The notes under the pieces: model-generated
Seen by the model: the letters and a program-made list of their open reading frames with translations, nothing else
The model's database searches: none
Told to the model about the DNA's origin: nothing
Translations under genes and position numbers: made by a program
DNA from: Dorea sp. 5-2
Lineage (GTDB): Bacteria > Bacillota > Clostridia > Lachnospirales > Lachnospiraceae
Assembly: GCF_000403455.2 (NCBI RefSeq)
Contig: NZ_KE159737.1
Location: forward strand, 178,987-242,986
Reading direction: 5' to 3'
DNA length: 64,000 nucleotides
Shown: piece by piece, positions 35,016-43,659 of the stretch
Numbering within the stretch: position 1 is the stretch's first letter
Layout of the letters: each line of letters opens with the position of its first letter

Positions 35016-36030
35016 ACTTCCTGAATTCATGCTCCTCCTGGAACAGTTTTTTACGGAATATATGCCGCTCTCGTCAGGGCTTTCCCCTAATACCACGAGA
35101 TCCTATAAACATGCCTTCCGCCTTTTGTTCCAGTATGTTTATCAGGAAAAGAAGAAAAATGCTGGCGAAATCCTCTTCCGGGATTTGAATTTCGAGACTA
35201 TTGACGGCTTCCTGAAATGGATCGAAGCAGAACGGGGATGCTCAGTATCCACAAGGAATCTCAGGCTTTCAGCATTGGCCTCTTTTGCCGGTTACGCACA
35301 GAACAGGAATTTTGAAGCAGCGACTGTGTTTGCAAATGCGGTGAAAAGAGTGCCTGTAAAAAAAGAGGCCGTCCAGCCGAGGACCACCTTTACGCTTGAT
35401 GAAGCTTCAATCCTGCTCCGGCTTCCTGATCCCGGGAAACGGATGGGCTTCCGTGACCAGGTTCTTTTGAACCTGATGTATGCCAGCGGAGCCAGGGCAC
35501 AGGAAATCTGCGATCTCAAAGTCAGGGACTTCCTGGCCGAGAAAAACCTCTATAAGCTTACAATTACTGGAAAGGGAAACAAAACCCGGAGGATCGTGAT
35601 TGCAAGGCCTAGCGGAACTCTCCTGGAACGATATCTGGAGGAAACGGGAAAGGCCGGTCGGTTGGAGGCCTACATCTTTTCCAGCCAGACCCATCCGCAG
35701 ATGAGCATTTCCTGTATTGAGGAGATTTATAAAAAATATATCATGCTCGCAAGAACCGGGCATCCGGAAATGTTCCTTGAAAAACGCTACACCCCGCACA
35801 CCATGAGGCATACGACCGCCACACATATGTTGGAAGCCGGGGTACCAATTATGGCAATCAAAAATTTTCTCGGACATTCCTCGATCTCCACAACAGAACG
35901 GTATGCTGAACTTTCACAGGGAACCGTAAACAGGCATATCCGGGATTGGAACGAAAAGTGGTTTTCCCATCAAAAAGAAAATCCTGTTACACAAAAGAAA
36001 GAGCATCAGCTCCCTGACTTCCTGAAATAG
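35002..36030 (+). CDS. RIT tyrosine recombinase C
   Basis: About 342 residues. The core-binding domain (FFTEYMPLSSGLSPNTTRSY) is followed by the catalytic set: Arg in MYASGARAQEICDL, Lys in ITGKGNKTRR, His-x-x-Arg in PHTMRHTTATHML, and GHSSISTTERYAEL with the nucleophile Tyr. It resembles XerD-type proteins more than the first two do. It overlaps recombinase B by 14 bases, with GGAGG six bases before the ATG. Confidence 0.9.
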   Translation: MRKNKLPEFMLLLEQFFTEYMPLSSGLSPNTTRSYKHAFRLLFQYVYQEKKKNAGEILFRDLNFETIDGFLKWIEAERGCSVSTRNLRLSALASFAGYAQNRNFEAATVFANAVKRVPVKKEAVQPRTTFTLDEASILLRLPDPGKRMGFRDQVLLNLMYASGARAQEICDLKVRDFLAEKNLYKLTITGKGNKTRRIVIARPSGTLLERYLEETGKAGRLEAYIFSSQTHPQMSISCIEEIYKKYIMLARTGHPEMFLEKRYTPHTMRHTTATHMLEAGVPIMAIKNFLGHSSISTTERYAELSQGTVNRHIRDWNEKWFSHQKENPVTQKKEHQLPDFLK

Positions 36031-36142
36031 TTCTTACATTATCCGAGGCAACTTCTCTGAAAGCCTTTTATGCTGGAGGTTTTGAGAGTTTCCTCGGATA
36101 ATTGATTATCTCGGATAATGCACCCTATCCAAGAACTCGGAT

Positions 36143-36430
36143 AGGGCGCAATTATACACCAACCCAGAGGTTGGTGCATTGCGTTCTCCGAAGGCTCCTC
36201 GCCGGAGGGCTGTGATTTTCCGCAGTCAAGGTCTGCTCCAAATCAAACAGGGGACGCTACGCTTCCCCTGCGCTGGCTGCCGCCAGCTACCCTTTTGTGG
36301 ACTTGCCATCTGGGGACACCTTGCAATGCAAGCTGTTCCCAGCCGACAAGTTTCATAAAATATGCTATCTTTTCGATAAGCAATAAAGTATAATGAAGTC
36401 AGTAATAAATTTAGAAATTGAGGTAAAGTT
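36143..36430. promoter_or_regulatory. Candidate oriT/upstream region of the relaxase module
   Basis: A perfect 8-bp inverted repeat CACCAACC-CAGA-GGTTGGTG (36157-36176) is followed by GCATTGCG and GC-rich hairpins (CTCCG...CGGAG, about 36185-36209), the style of an origin of transfer near a MobA relaxase. No nick site can be proven from sequence. After about 36355 the base composition becomes AT-rich, marking inserted cargo, with TATAAT at about 36391-36396 before the TfoX-like gene. Confidence 0.35.
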
Positions 36431-36751
36431 ATGGCATCCAGCAAAGAATATTTAGAATTTATTTTAGGTCAGTTATCTGGCTTGAATGAAATTACCTATC
36501 GAGCTATGATGGGCGAATTTGTCATTTATTATCGTGGTAAGATTGTAGGCGGTATCTATGATGATAGATTACTTGTTAAACCAGTAAAATCAGCAATAAG
36601 TTATATGCCAACGATTTCGTATGAGTTACCTTACGAGGGAGCAAAAGAAATGTTGTTGGTAGATGAAGTTGATAATAAAGAGTTTTTGACAGGATTGTTT
36701 AATGCTATGTATGAGGAATTGCCTACCCCTAAATCGAAAAAGAAGAAATAA
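36431..36751 (+). CDS. TfoX/Sxy N-terminal domain protein (cargo)
   Basis: 106 residues. YRAMMGEFVIYYRGKIVGGI and the later YEGAKEMLLVDEVDNKEFL match the TfoX N-terminal domain; the tail is Lys-rich. In Gram-negatives TfoX controls competence, but stand-alone N-domain proteins in Firmicutes have unknown roles. It is AT-rich, unlike the flanking mobilization genes, and lies between the oriT-like region and mobA, where elements of this kind carry cargo. It is followed after 31 bases by an LspA-like gene. Confidence 0.8.
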   Translation: MASSKEYLEFILGQLSGLNEITYRAMMGEFVIYYRGKIVGGIYDDRLLVKPVKSAISYMPTISYELPYEGAKEMLLVDEVDNKEFLTGLFNAMYEELPTPKSKKKK

Positions 36752-36782
36752 TAAAATAATAATTTGAGAGGAAGTGTTACTG

Positions 36783-37301
36783 ATGGAAAAGTTTAAGCCG
36801 TTTATTATACCTGTGGCATTATTGGTTTTAATTGACCAGACGGTTAAAATAGTAATTTCAAAAGTATTTATGAAATGCGAATTTGATATAATAGCCAAAG
36901 TTTTAAGATTTAATCCAGAACTAAATACTCGTTTATCTTATGCTGGAAATTTCTTCGAATTATTATCAAGTCCGTTTGTTACCATTTTATTGAATGTGTT
37001 TGTTTTGTTCCTCTTTTTTTCAGGATATATGCTATATCAGGCAAAAAGAGCACATATAAGTTTTTGGGTAAAAATAATAATGATTTGTGGCATATCGGGA
37101 TGTTTATGTAGCTTGATTGATAAGCTGTTTTGGGGTGGAAGTTTAGATTTTTTGCAGATACCTACCCTTTTTATTTTTGATTTGAAAGACTGCTATCTTA
37201 CAGTTGCAGAAGTTATATTTGTTGCTATTGGAATTTTGAATAGCAAAGAAATATCGGTTAAAGAGTATTTACATTTTTGTTGTAACAAATTTAGCTTGTA
37301 A
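36783..37301 (+). CDS. Signal peptidase II (LspA)-like membrane protein (cargo)
   Basis: 172 residues and four hydrophobic segments. The order fits LspA: IDQTVKIVI in helix 1, FNPELNTRLSYAGNFF (an altered version of the NxG motif), then CSLIDKLFWGGSLDFLQI and FIFDLKDCYLTVAEVIFV, which carry the two catalytic-type Asp residues (in LID and LKD). The motifs are degenerate compared with housekeeping LspA, so it is a divergent paralogue, perhaps dedicated to one lipoprotein or giving inhibitor tolerance. The ATG at 36783 is preferred over 36774 for ribosome-site spacing. Confidence 0.7.
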   Translation: MEKFKPFIIPVALLVLIDQTVKIVISKVFMKCEFDIIAKVLRFNPELNTRLSYAGNFFELLSSPFVTILLNVFVLFLFFSGYMLYQAKRAHISFWVKIIMICGISGCLCSLIDKLFWGGSLDFLQIPTLFIFDLKDCYLTVAEVIFVAIGILNSKEISVKEYLHFCCNKFSL

Positions 37302-37392
37302 ACTTCTGGTTTATTATTTCTTATACATCGGGTCAACTTGCCCCGAACTTTTACAACTAAATACCCGCCGCCCACACAGCGGCACACCGAGC

Positions 37393-37425
37393 AGGAAATC
37401 TGAAAAGGTCTCCTGCTTTTTTTCT
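37393..37425 (+). terminator. Intrinsic terminator before mobA
   Basis: AGCAGGA and TCCTGCT form a stem followed by a run of seven T residues (to about 37423). It separates the cargo transcript from mobA. Confidence 0.75.
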
Positions 37426-37493
37426 GCCCTCTGCCCCAAATGAGGTGGTAAAACGCCACCCCATCCACCAATTACCGAAAGGAGGGACACGAA

Positions 37494-39074
37494 ATGCCCT
37501 GTCCACACAACGAAATCACGATTGTTCAGCGCAGCCAGCGACAGTCTGCGGTTGCCGCCGCTGCTTACCAGAGTGGCGAAAAGCTGTTCTGTGAATACGA
37601 CCAGCAAGTGAAGCACTACCCAGAAAAGCGTGGTATCGTCCACAATGAAATCCTGCTCCCGGCAAATGCCCCACAGGAATATGCAGACCGCAATACCTTA
37701 TGGAACGCCGCCGAAGCGGTGGAGAAGCAATGGAACTCCCAGCTTGCAAGGCGGTGGGTGCTTACCATCCCCAGAGAAATACCGCCAGACCAGTACGCTG
37801 TCCTTGTCCGGGAGTTTTGCCAGAAGCAGTTTGTTTCCAAAGGCATGATTGCTGATTTTGCTATCCATGACCCCCATCCGCCGGGACATAATCCCCACGC
37901 CCATGTCCTGCTCACTATGAGGGCAATGGACGAACATGGAAAATGGCTTCCCAAGAGCCGCAAGGTTTATGACCTTGATGAAAACGGGGAACGGATAAAG
38001 CTGCCGTCCGGCAGGTGGAAAAGCCATAAAGAAGATACGGTTGACTGGAACGACCAGAAGTATTGTGAAATCTGGCGGCATGAATGGGAGGTCATCCAGA
38101 ACCGCTATCTGGAAGCCAATGACCGCCCGGAGCGTGTGGACTTGCGTTCCTATGCCAGACAGGGGCTTGATGTTGTCCCTACTGTCCATGAGGGGGCTGC
38201 TGTCCGGCAGATGGAAAAGCGTGGTATCCAGACGAATATCGGCAACCTGAACCGGGAAATCAGAGCCGCCAACAGTCTGATGAAGTCCATCCGGCAGCTT
38301 ATCCAAAACCTCAAAGGCTGGATTACCGAGCTGGGCGAAAAACGGAAAGAGCTGCTTGCACAAAAAGCGGCGGAGGAAGCGACACTTCTTCCCAATCTGC
38401 TGATGAAGTATATGGAGATACGCAAGGAAGAACGGAAGGACTGGACAAGGGCTGGACAGAACCGGGGGACTTCACAGGACTTAAAGGCAGTCAGCGAAGC
38501 CCTGTCCTATCTCCGGCAAAAGGGGCTTTCCACTGTGGAGGACTTAGAAGCATTTCTGGAATCTTCCGGGAAATCAGCCGCAGATTACCGCAATCAGATG
38601 AAGCCAAAGGAGGCCCGAAGCAAAGTGATTGACGGGATTCTTTCCAGCCGGACAGACTGCAAGGAATGTAAGCCTGTTTATGAGAAGTACCGGAAGATGT
38701 TTTTTAAGAAAACAAAGGAGAAATTCAAACAGGAACACCCGGAGGTTGCCCGGTATGAGAAAGCCGCCACCTACCTTGCCAAGTACCCGGATGATAAGGA
38801 CAGCACCCAAAAGGAACTGCAACAGGAGCAGGAAACGCTTCTGGAAGAAATCGCAGAGCAGGAAGTACCGCTGACCGAGGTGCAGGCTGATTTGAAAAAG
38901 CTGCGAGACATCCGCTACTGGGTACGGAAAGCCACACCCGGCACAGAGGAAAGCAAAGAGCCGCCCAAGAAGCAGCCCATCAAAGAAGTCTTGCAGGATA
39001 AGGCGGACGAGAAAAAAGCACAAAGAACCGCCCCGGCACAGAAGAAACACAAACAACAGGATATGGAACTTTAA
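37494..39074 (+). CDS. mobA: MobA/MobL family relaxase
   Basis: 526 residues. The N-terminal relaxase domain has SQRQSAVAAAAYQSGEKL (motif I region, with a Tyr in AAAYQSG), an upstream acidic stretch, and HNPHAHVLLTMR (metal-binding His motif III). A long charged coiled coil follows (residues 240-480) with a Cys-containing TDCKECKPVY. Such relaxases nick oriT and pilot the strand through a helper conjugation system. The ATG has AAAGGAGGG upstream. No coupling protein or type IV secretion gene is present, so transfer would need a helper element. Confidence 0.92.
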   Translation: MPCPHNEITIVQRSQRQSAVAAAAYQSGEKLFCEYDQQVKHYPEKRGIVHNEILLPANAPQEYADRNTLWNAAEAVEKQWNSQLARRWVLTIPREIPPDQYAVLVREFCQKQFVSKGMIADFAIHDPHPPGHNPHAHVLLTMRAMDEHGKWLPKSRKVYDLDENGERIKLPSGRWKSHKEDTVDWNDQKYCEIWRHEWEVIQNRYLEANDRPERVDLRSYARQGLDVVPTVHEGAAVRQMEKRGIQTNIGNLNREIRAANSLMKSIRQLIQNLKGWITELGEKRKELLAQKAAEEATLLPNLLMKYMEIRKEERKDWTRAGQNRGTSQDLKAVSEALSYLRQKGLSTVEDLEAFLESSGKSAADYRNQMKPKEARSKVIDGILSSRTDCKECKPVYEKYRKMFFKKTKEKFKQEHPEVARYEKAATYLAKYPDDKDSTQKELQQEQETLLEEIAEQEVPLTEVQADLKKLRDIRYWVRKATPGTEESKEPPKKQPIKEVLQDKADEKKAQRTAPAQKKHKQQDMEL

Positions 39075-39139
39075 CAGGCACTTGCCATTTTCAATCAGAG
39101 AATGTCAGGTGCTTTTCTTATTTTCAAGGAGGGATAGAT

Positions 39140-39784
39140 TTGAATGTATTTGAAGCTGTGAAGCAGTCCGTCACAACAAGACAGGCTGCGGAGCATTATG
39201 GAATCCATGTAGGTCGGAACGGGATGGCTTGCTGCCCGTTCCATCACGATAAAACCCCAAGTATGAAGCTGGATCAGCGTTACCACTGCTTCGGCTGCGG
39301 TGCAGATGGGGATGTGATTGATTTTACCGCCGCCCTGTATGGGCTGGGAAAGAAAGAAGCCGCCGTACAACTGGCACAGGACTTTGGGCTTTCCTATGAG
39401 GACTGGAAGCCGCCGGGAAAGGCAAAAAAGCCCAAGCCCCGGCAGAAATCCCCGGAGGAACAGTTTCAGGAGGCAAAGAACCGATGTTTCCGTATCCTTG
39501 CCGATTATCTTCACTTGCTTATGGCATGGAGAACGGACTACGCCCCGCACTCCCCGGAGGAAGCCTTTCATCCCCGGTTTGTGGAAGCCTTACAGAAGCA
39601 AGACCAAGTGGAATATCTGCTGGATATATTGCTGTTCGGGGAGACAGAGGAAAAAGCGGCTTTGATTACGGACTACGGAAAGGATGTGATACAGCTTGAA
39701 CAGCGAATGGCAGAGCTTGCAGCCGCAGACGCAGCAAGAACTAAAAAACACCATGAACGCCATGCAGCCGTCCCAGAGCATTGA
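39140..39784 (+). CDS. CHC2 zinc-finger primase-like protein
   Basis: 214 residues from a TTG with AAGGAGGG upstream. The CHC2 zinc finger of DnaG-type primases is clear: MACCPFHHDKTPSMKLD then YHCFGCGADGDVIDF, with AALYGLGKKEAAVQLAQDFG. The TOPRIM catalytic domain is absent, so it is a primase-accessory protein of the element. Its 3' end overlaps the VapE-like gene by about 90 bases in another frame, an unusually long overlap that suggests translational coupling. Confidence 0.88.
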   Translation: MNVFEAVKQSVTTRQAAEHYGIHVGRNGMACCPFHHDKTPSMKLDQRYHCFGCGADGDVIDFTAALYGLGKKEAAVQLAQDFGLSYEDWKPPGKAKKPKPRQKSPEEQFQEAKNRCFRILADYLHLLMAWRTDYAPHSPEEAFHPRFVEALQKQDQVEYLLDILLFGETEEKAALITDYGKDVIQLEQRMAELAAADAARTKKHHERHAAVPEH

Positions 39785-41090
39785 GGAAATCAAGGCGGGG
39801 CTGGAAACCACCGAGAAAGGCGGTGTCCGTCAGAGCATACGGAACTGCCTGACCGTATTCCAGCGTGACCCTCTGCTTTCCGGGGCTATCGCATACAACA
39901 TCCTGACCGACCGCAAGGACATCATAAAGCCCATCGGTTTTCACAGAGAAAGCACCGCCCTGAACGATACGGACATGAAGTATCTGCTTCTTTATCTGGA
40001 AGAAACCTATGGGCTTACCAATGAGAAAAAGATTGATAATGCCATCGGGATTGTGGCGAATGAAAACAAGTACCATCCCATCCGGGACTATCTCAATACC
40101 CTTGTGTGGGACGGGACAGAACGAATCCGTTTCTGCCTACGACACTTTCTGGGGGCTGACGCAGACGATTACACCTATGAAGCGTTGAAGCTGTTCCTGC
40201 TGGGTGCAATCTCACGAGCCTTTCAGCCGGGGTGCAAATTTGAAATCATGCTCTGTCTGGTAGGCGGTCAGGGGGCTGGCAAGTCCACTTTCTTCCGTCT
40301 GCTGGCAGTCCGGGACGAGTGGTTCTCCGATGATTTGCGGAAGCTGGACGATGACAATGTGTACCGCAAGCTGCAAGGTCACTGGATTATCGAAATGTCG
40401 GAAATGATGGCAACCGCCAATGCCAAGAGCATTGAGGAAATCAAGTCATTTTTAAGCCGACAGAAAGAGGTTTACAAGATACCCTATGAAACCCATCCGG
40501 CAGACCGCCCCCGTCAGTGCGTGTTTGGCGGCACTTCCAATGCCCTTGACTTCCTGCCCCTTGACCGTTCCGGCAACCGCCGCTTTATCCCCGTCATGGT
40601 GTACCCGGAGCAAGCCGAGGTTCACATTTTGGAGGACGAAGCTGCTTCCAGAGCCTATATCGAGCAGATGTGGGCGGAAGCGATGGAGATTTACCGAAGC
40701 GGCAGGTTCAAGCTGGCTTTCAGCCCCGCCATGCAGCGGTATCTCAAAGAACACCAGCGGGATTTTATGCCGGAGGACACCAAAGCCGGGATGATACAGG
40801 CGTATCTTGATAAGTACACCGGGAGCATGGTCTGTTCCAAGCAGCTCTACAAGGAAGCCTTGAACCATGCCTTTGACGAACCGAAGCAATGGGAAATCCG
40901 GGAAATCAACGAGATAATGAACCAGTGCATTTCCGGCTGGCGGTACTTCCCGAATCCAAGAATGTTTTCCGAATACGGCAGACAAAAGGGCTGGGAGCGT
41001 GAAAACCCGGCAACGGACTCCGGCAACCCGTCTGAAAAAACGATGGACGGTTTTGTGGAGGTCACAGAACAGATGGAGCTTCCATTCTGA
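39696..41090 (+). CDS. VapE/VirE family helicase-like ATPase
   Basis: 464 residues from a TTG with GGAAAGGATG upstream, inside the primase-like gene. The ATPase core shows Walker A GGQGAGKST (about residues 190-198), then WIIEMSEMMATANAKSIEEI (Walker B region) and FGGTSNALDFLPLDRSGNRR (sensor/arginine finger). This is the VirE domain of SF3-like replication helicases in phage satellites and IMEs. With the CHC2 protein it forms the replication module of the element. Confidence 0.9.
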   Translation: MNSEWQSLQPQTQQELKNTMNAMQPSQSIEEIKAGLETTEKGGVRQSIRNCLTVFQRDPLLSGAIAYNILTDRKDIIKPIGFHRESTALNDTDMKYLLLYLEETYGLTNEKKIDNAIGIVANENKYHPIRDYLNTLVWDGTERIRFCLRHFLGADADDYTYEALKLFLLGAISRAFQPGCKFEIMLCLVGGQGAGKSTFFRLLAVRDEWFSDDLRKLDDDNVYRKLQGHWIIEMSEMMATANAKSIEEIKSFLSRQKEVYKIPYETHPADRPRQCVFGGTSNALDFLPLDRSGNRRFIPVMVYPEQAEVHILEDEAASRAYIEQMWAEAMEIYRSGRFKLAFSPAMQRYLKEHQRDFMPEDTKAGMIQAYLDKYTGSMVCSKQLYKEALNHAFDEPKQWEIREINEIMNQCISGWRYFPNPRMFSEYGRQKGWERENPATDSGNPSEKTMDGFVEVTEQMELPF

Positions 41091-41398
41091 AAATGACAGC
41101 CCGTTGCACCCCCTGTTGCTATCCCGTTGCCGAGCCGGTTGCCGGGGAAAACCCCTTATTTCCGGGCTTTTCTCCCTTATAACAACCAAAACAACAGAAA
41201 AATAAAAGAAAAGTATAAATAGTAACCATCGCCAGATTGAGATTGTTTGCAAGGTCTTTTGAAGCCCGTTGCCGGACTTCGTTGCCGACACCCTCTGTCT
41301 GGCTATTTTCATGTGCGCAGGCGATGAGCCAAGCGGATACGCTTGCGTATCCATTTGGCGAATGCTGCGACAACGATAGTTATGGAGGATAACTGCCT
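41091..41398. other. Spacer before xis with a perfect hairpin
   Basis: No gene is seen. GGATACGC-TT-GCGTATCC (41335-41352), flanked by GCCAA and TTGGC, forms a strong hairpin (41328-41359) just before the excisionase gene. A similar outer arrangement (GAGCCAAGCG...CATTTGGCGA) recurs at about 45428-45461. It may regulate xis/int or be a binding site. Confidence 0.6.
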
Positions 41399-41632
41399 AT
41401 GGCGAATAATAAGATGAATATTGAAGGAAAAAATTACTCGGATATTCCGGTGTGGCGTAGATATACGCTTACCATTGAGGAAGCAGCCAGATATTATCAT
41501 ATCGGCGAAGGAAAATTGAGAACGCTTATTGACACACATCCCAATGAGGATTTTTATGTGATGAACGGCAATCGTGCCCTCATTAAGCGTGAGAAATTTG
41601 AGAGGTATCTGGATCAGGCTACTGCTGTGTAA
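41399..41632 (+). CDS. xis: Excisionase (Xis), Tn916-like
   Basis: 77 residues. PVWRRYTLTIEEAARYYHIG and LIDTHPNEDFYVMNGNRALI are the winged-helix excisionase pattern of Tn916-family elements. It sits 111 bases before the integrase gene in the same direction. It biases the integrase toward excision. The ATG follows GGAGG. It is intact. Confidence 0.9.
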   Translation: MANNKMNIEGKNYSDIPVWRRYTLTIEEAARYYHIGEGKLRTLIDTHPNEDFYVMNGNRALIKREKFERYLDQATAV

Positions 41633-41743
41633 ACAGAGCTGACAGATTTACCGATTTCACATGATATAACTATGCGGAGAGCTGGATTTGTGCTATGATA
41701 AGAGTGCAAGTCTGGCTCTCTTTTTTTGAAAGGAGAGTTCACG

Positions 41744-42943
41744 ATGAGTGAGAAAAGACGAGATAACCGTAATCGGATTTTGCGAGAGGGCGAGTACCAG
41801 CGTAAAGATGGGAGGTATCGGTTCCGCTATATTGATGAGGACGGAAAAGAGAAAAATGTATACAGTTGGCGTTTAGACAAGAATGACCCAATGCCAAAGG
41901 GGAAGAAGCGGGAGCCTTCCCTTTGTGAGAAAGAAAAACAGATTGAAGCGAATTTGTTTGACCGTATCGTAACAAACGGTGGCAACTATACTGTTTTGGA
42001 ACTGGTAGAAAAGTATGTTTCATTGAAAACAGGAGTTCGTCACAATACGGTTGCCGGATATAAAACGGTCATCAATATGCTGAAAAAAGAGAGTTTTGGG
42101 AATCTGCGAATTGATAAGGTGCGTTTGTCAGACGCAAAGGCATGGTTGATTAAGCTCCAACAGATTGATGGACGGGGATACAGTTCTATTCATTCTATCC
42201 GGGGAGTCCTCAGACCAGCATTTCAGATGGCGGTAGACGATGATTTGCTTCGTAAAAATCCATTTGAATTTGAGCTTGCATCCGTCATTGTCAATGATTC
42301 TGTTACCAGAGAAGCGATTACCCGAAAGCAGCAGAGAGAATTGCTGAAGTTTATTCAGGAAGATAAACATTTTAGCAGATACTATGATGCAATCTATATT
42401 CTTTTTCACACAGGGCTTCGTATCTCAGAGTTCTGTGGACTGACGGTTTCAGAAATCGAGTTTGGAGAAATGCGTATCAAGGTAGACCATCAGTTACAGC
42501 GTACTGCACAGATGCAGTATGTAATTGAAGAACCAAAAACTGACAAAGGCATCCGCTATGTGCCGATGACGGAAGCTGTCGCAGCGTGTTTTCGCAGAAT
42601 CATTGCCAACCGCAAGACACCAAAAGTTGAACCGATGGTGGAAGGATATGCAGGATTTTTGTTTCTGGATAAAAACGATATGCCGATGGTTGCCCTTCAC
42701 TGGGAAAAGTATCTGGAGCATATCATTCAGAAATACAACAGGATTTACCGTATCCAGATGCCGAAAGTTACCCCTCATGTATGCAGGCACACCTTTTGCT
42801 CTAATATGGCAAAATCCGGGATGAATCCGAAAACCTTGCAGTATATCATGGGTCACGCAGACATCAGTGTAACCTTGAACACTTACACCCATGTGAATTT
42901 TGATGATGCAAAGGAAGAAGTATATCGGATAGCGAATAGTTAA
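41744..42943 (+). CDS. int: Tyrosine integrase of the mobilizable element, Tn916-like
   Basis: About 399 residues. An N-terminal arm-binding domain (EYQRKDGRYRFRYIDEDGKE) and a SAM-like domain precede the catalytic domain with Arg (FHTGLRISEF), Lys (EEPKTDKGIR), His-x-x-Arg (PHVCRHTFCSNM), GHADISVTL and the Tyr in NTYTHVNF. The ATG at 41744 has AAAGGAGAG upstream; an in-frame start at 41726 would begin inside that site. It is the last gene of the element, so the right attachment site should lie between 42945 and about 43120. The matching left site has been lost. Confidence 0.93.
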   Translation: MSEKRRDNRNRILREGEYQRKDGRYRFRYIDEDGKEKNVYSWRLDKNDPMPKGKKREPSLCEKEKQIEANLFDRIVTNGGNYTVLELVEKYVSLKTGVRHNTVAGYKTVINMLKKESFGNLRIDKVRLSDAKAWLIKLQQIDGRGYSSIHSIRGVLRPAFQMAVDDDLLRKNPFEFELASVIVNDSVTREAITRKQQRELLKFIQEDKHFSRYYDAIYILFHTGLRISEFCGLTVSEIEFGEMRIKVDHQLQRTAQMQYVIEEPKTDKGIRYVPMTEAVAACFRRIIANRKTPKVEPMVEGYAGFLFLDKNDMPMVALHWEKYLEHIIQKYNRIYRIQMPKVTPHVCRHTFCSNMAKSGMNPKTLQYIMGHADISVTLNTYTHVNFDDAKEEVYRIANS

Positions 42944-42949
42944 AAAAGC

Positions 42950-42985
42950 CCGTTGGTAAGGACGCTTGCTTTACCAACGGATTTA
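42950..42985 (+). terminator. Intrinsic terminator after int
   Basis: CCGTTGGTAA (42950-42959) pairs with TTACCAACGG (42971-42980), followed by ATTT. Confidence 0.75.
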
Positions 42986-43128
42986 CCAAGATTGCAGGGA
43001 AAAACATAAGAAAATACGAGAAGATTTGAGAAGATACCTTGAAAATAAAGGAAAACTCAAAAGTCGGAAAACCCTGAAATATCAAGCGTTTGAGAAGAAA
43101 TACTGGACTTAAATGGAGATATAAAAAG

Positions 43129-43602
43129 ATGATTAAAGTACTATTTATTTGCCACGGCAACATCTGCCGTTCCCCAATGGCGGAATTTGTCTTCCGCGAC
43201 ATGGTGCAGAAAAGAGGGCTGTCAGACCAGTTCCACATAGCATCCGCCGCAACCAGCAGTGAAGAGATCGGTAATCCCGTCCATTACGGGACTACAAATA
43301 AACTGAAAGCATACGGCATCAGCACAAAAGGGAAATATGCCGTTCAGTTAAAGAAGAAGGATTACAAGGAATACGACTATCTTTTGGGAATGGAGTACCG
43401 GAATATCCGCAATATAGACCGGATCATAGGATCTGACCCCGAGCATAAGGTGCACATGCTCCTGGATTTTAGCGATCATCCCAGAGACATTGCGGATCCG
43501 TGGTATACAGGCAATTTCGACAGAACATATGACGATGTCCTGGAAGGATGTGAAGGATTCCTGAATTATCTGATAAGCAAAGGGAAAGTTCAACTGGATT
43601 AG
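43129..43602 (+). CDS. Low-molecular-weight protein tyrosine phosphatase
   Basis: 157 residues. The P-loop Cys8-x5-Arg14 (CHGNICRS) lies at the N-terminus as in the family, and the general acid Asp is in ADPWYTGNFDRTYDD. The ATG at 43129 gives the standard MIKVLFICHGNICR start, with GGAG about 10 bases upstream. In Firmicutes these enzymes dephosphorylate tyrosine on proteins of polysaccharide export or stress response. It is the first host-like gene after the IME. Confidence 0.93.
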   Translation: MIKVLFICHGNICRSPMAEFVFRDMVQKRGLSDQFHIASAATSSEEIGNPVHYGTTNKLKAYGISTKGKYAVQLKKKDYKEYDYLLGMEYRNIRNIDRIIGSDPEHKVHMLLDFSDHPRDIADPWYTGNFDRTYDDVLEGCEGFLNYLISKGKVQLD

Positions 43603-43619
43603 AGCCCAACATTAAAGAT

Positions 43620-43641
43620 GCGGGAGTAGCGTCACTCCCGC
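43620..43641. terminator. Hairpin between convergent phosphatase and diguanylate cyclase genes
   Basis: GCGGGAGT (43620-43627) and ACTCCCGC (43634-43641) pair perfectly. There is no U-run on either strand, so termination is likely but not typical. Confidence 0.5.
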
Positions 43642-43659
43642 GTGTAAGCAGCACATTCG

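Larger units (their letters stand above)
32920..36121 (+). mobile_element. RIT element (three tyrosine recombinases in a row)
   Basis: Terminal inverted repeats start GCATTATCCGAGAT (32920 onward) and end ATCTCGGATAATGC (to 36121). Each end also has subterminal copies of TTATCCGAGG and a loosely conserved inner stretch. Three overlapping tyrosine recombinase genes fill the element, the definition of a recombinase-in-trio element. An 8-bp direct repeat AGGGCGCA lies at 32915-32922 and 36143-36150 and may mark the insertion site. The element separates DUF3847 from mobA. Confidence 0.88.
30946..43100 (+). mobile_element. Integrated mobilizable element (IME), left end truncated by an IS
   Basis: The order XRE / RepA-like - DUF3847 - [RIT] - oriT-like - [TfoX, LspA cargo] - mobA - CHC2 primase - VapE - xis - int is one mobilization-integration module. 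It has its own relaxase, replication helper and integrase but no conjugation pore. The left boundary is replaced by the IS at 29052-30960, and the right boundary is only estimated to lie within 180 bases after int. Without its left end it should not excise cleanly. Confidence 0.8.

Noticed and set aside
40452-41354. 300-residue frame on the minus strand
   Set aside because: It is antisense to the VapE-like gene, whose Walker motifs are intact.
41328-41359. tRNA-like or terminator reading of the hairpin before xis
   Set aside because: There is no U-tract and no cloverleaf. It is kept only as a hairpin of unknown role.
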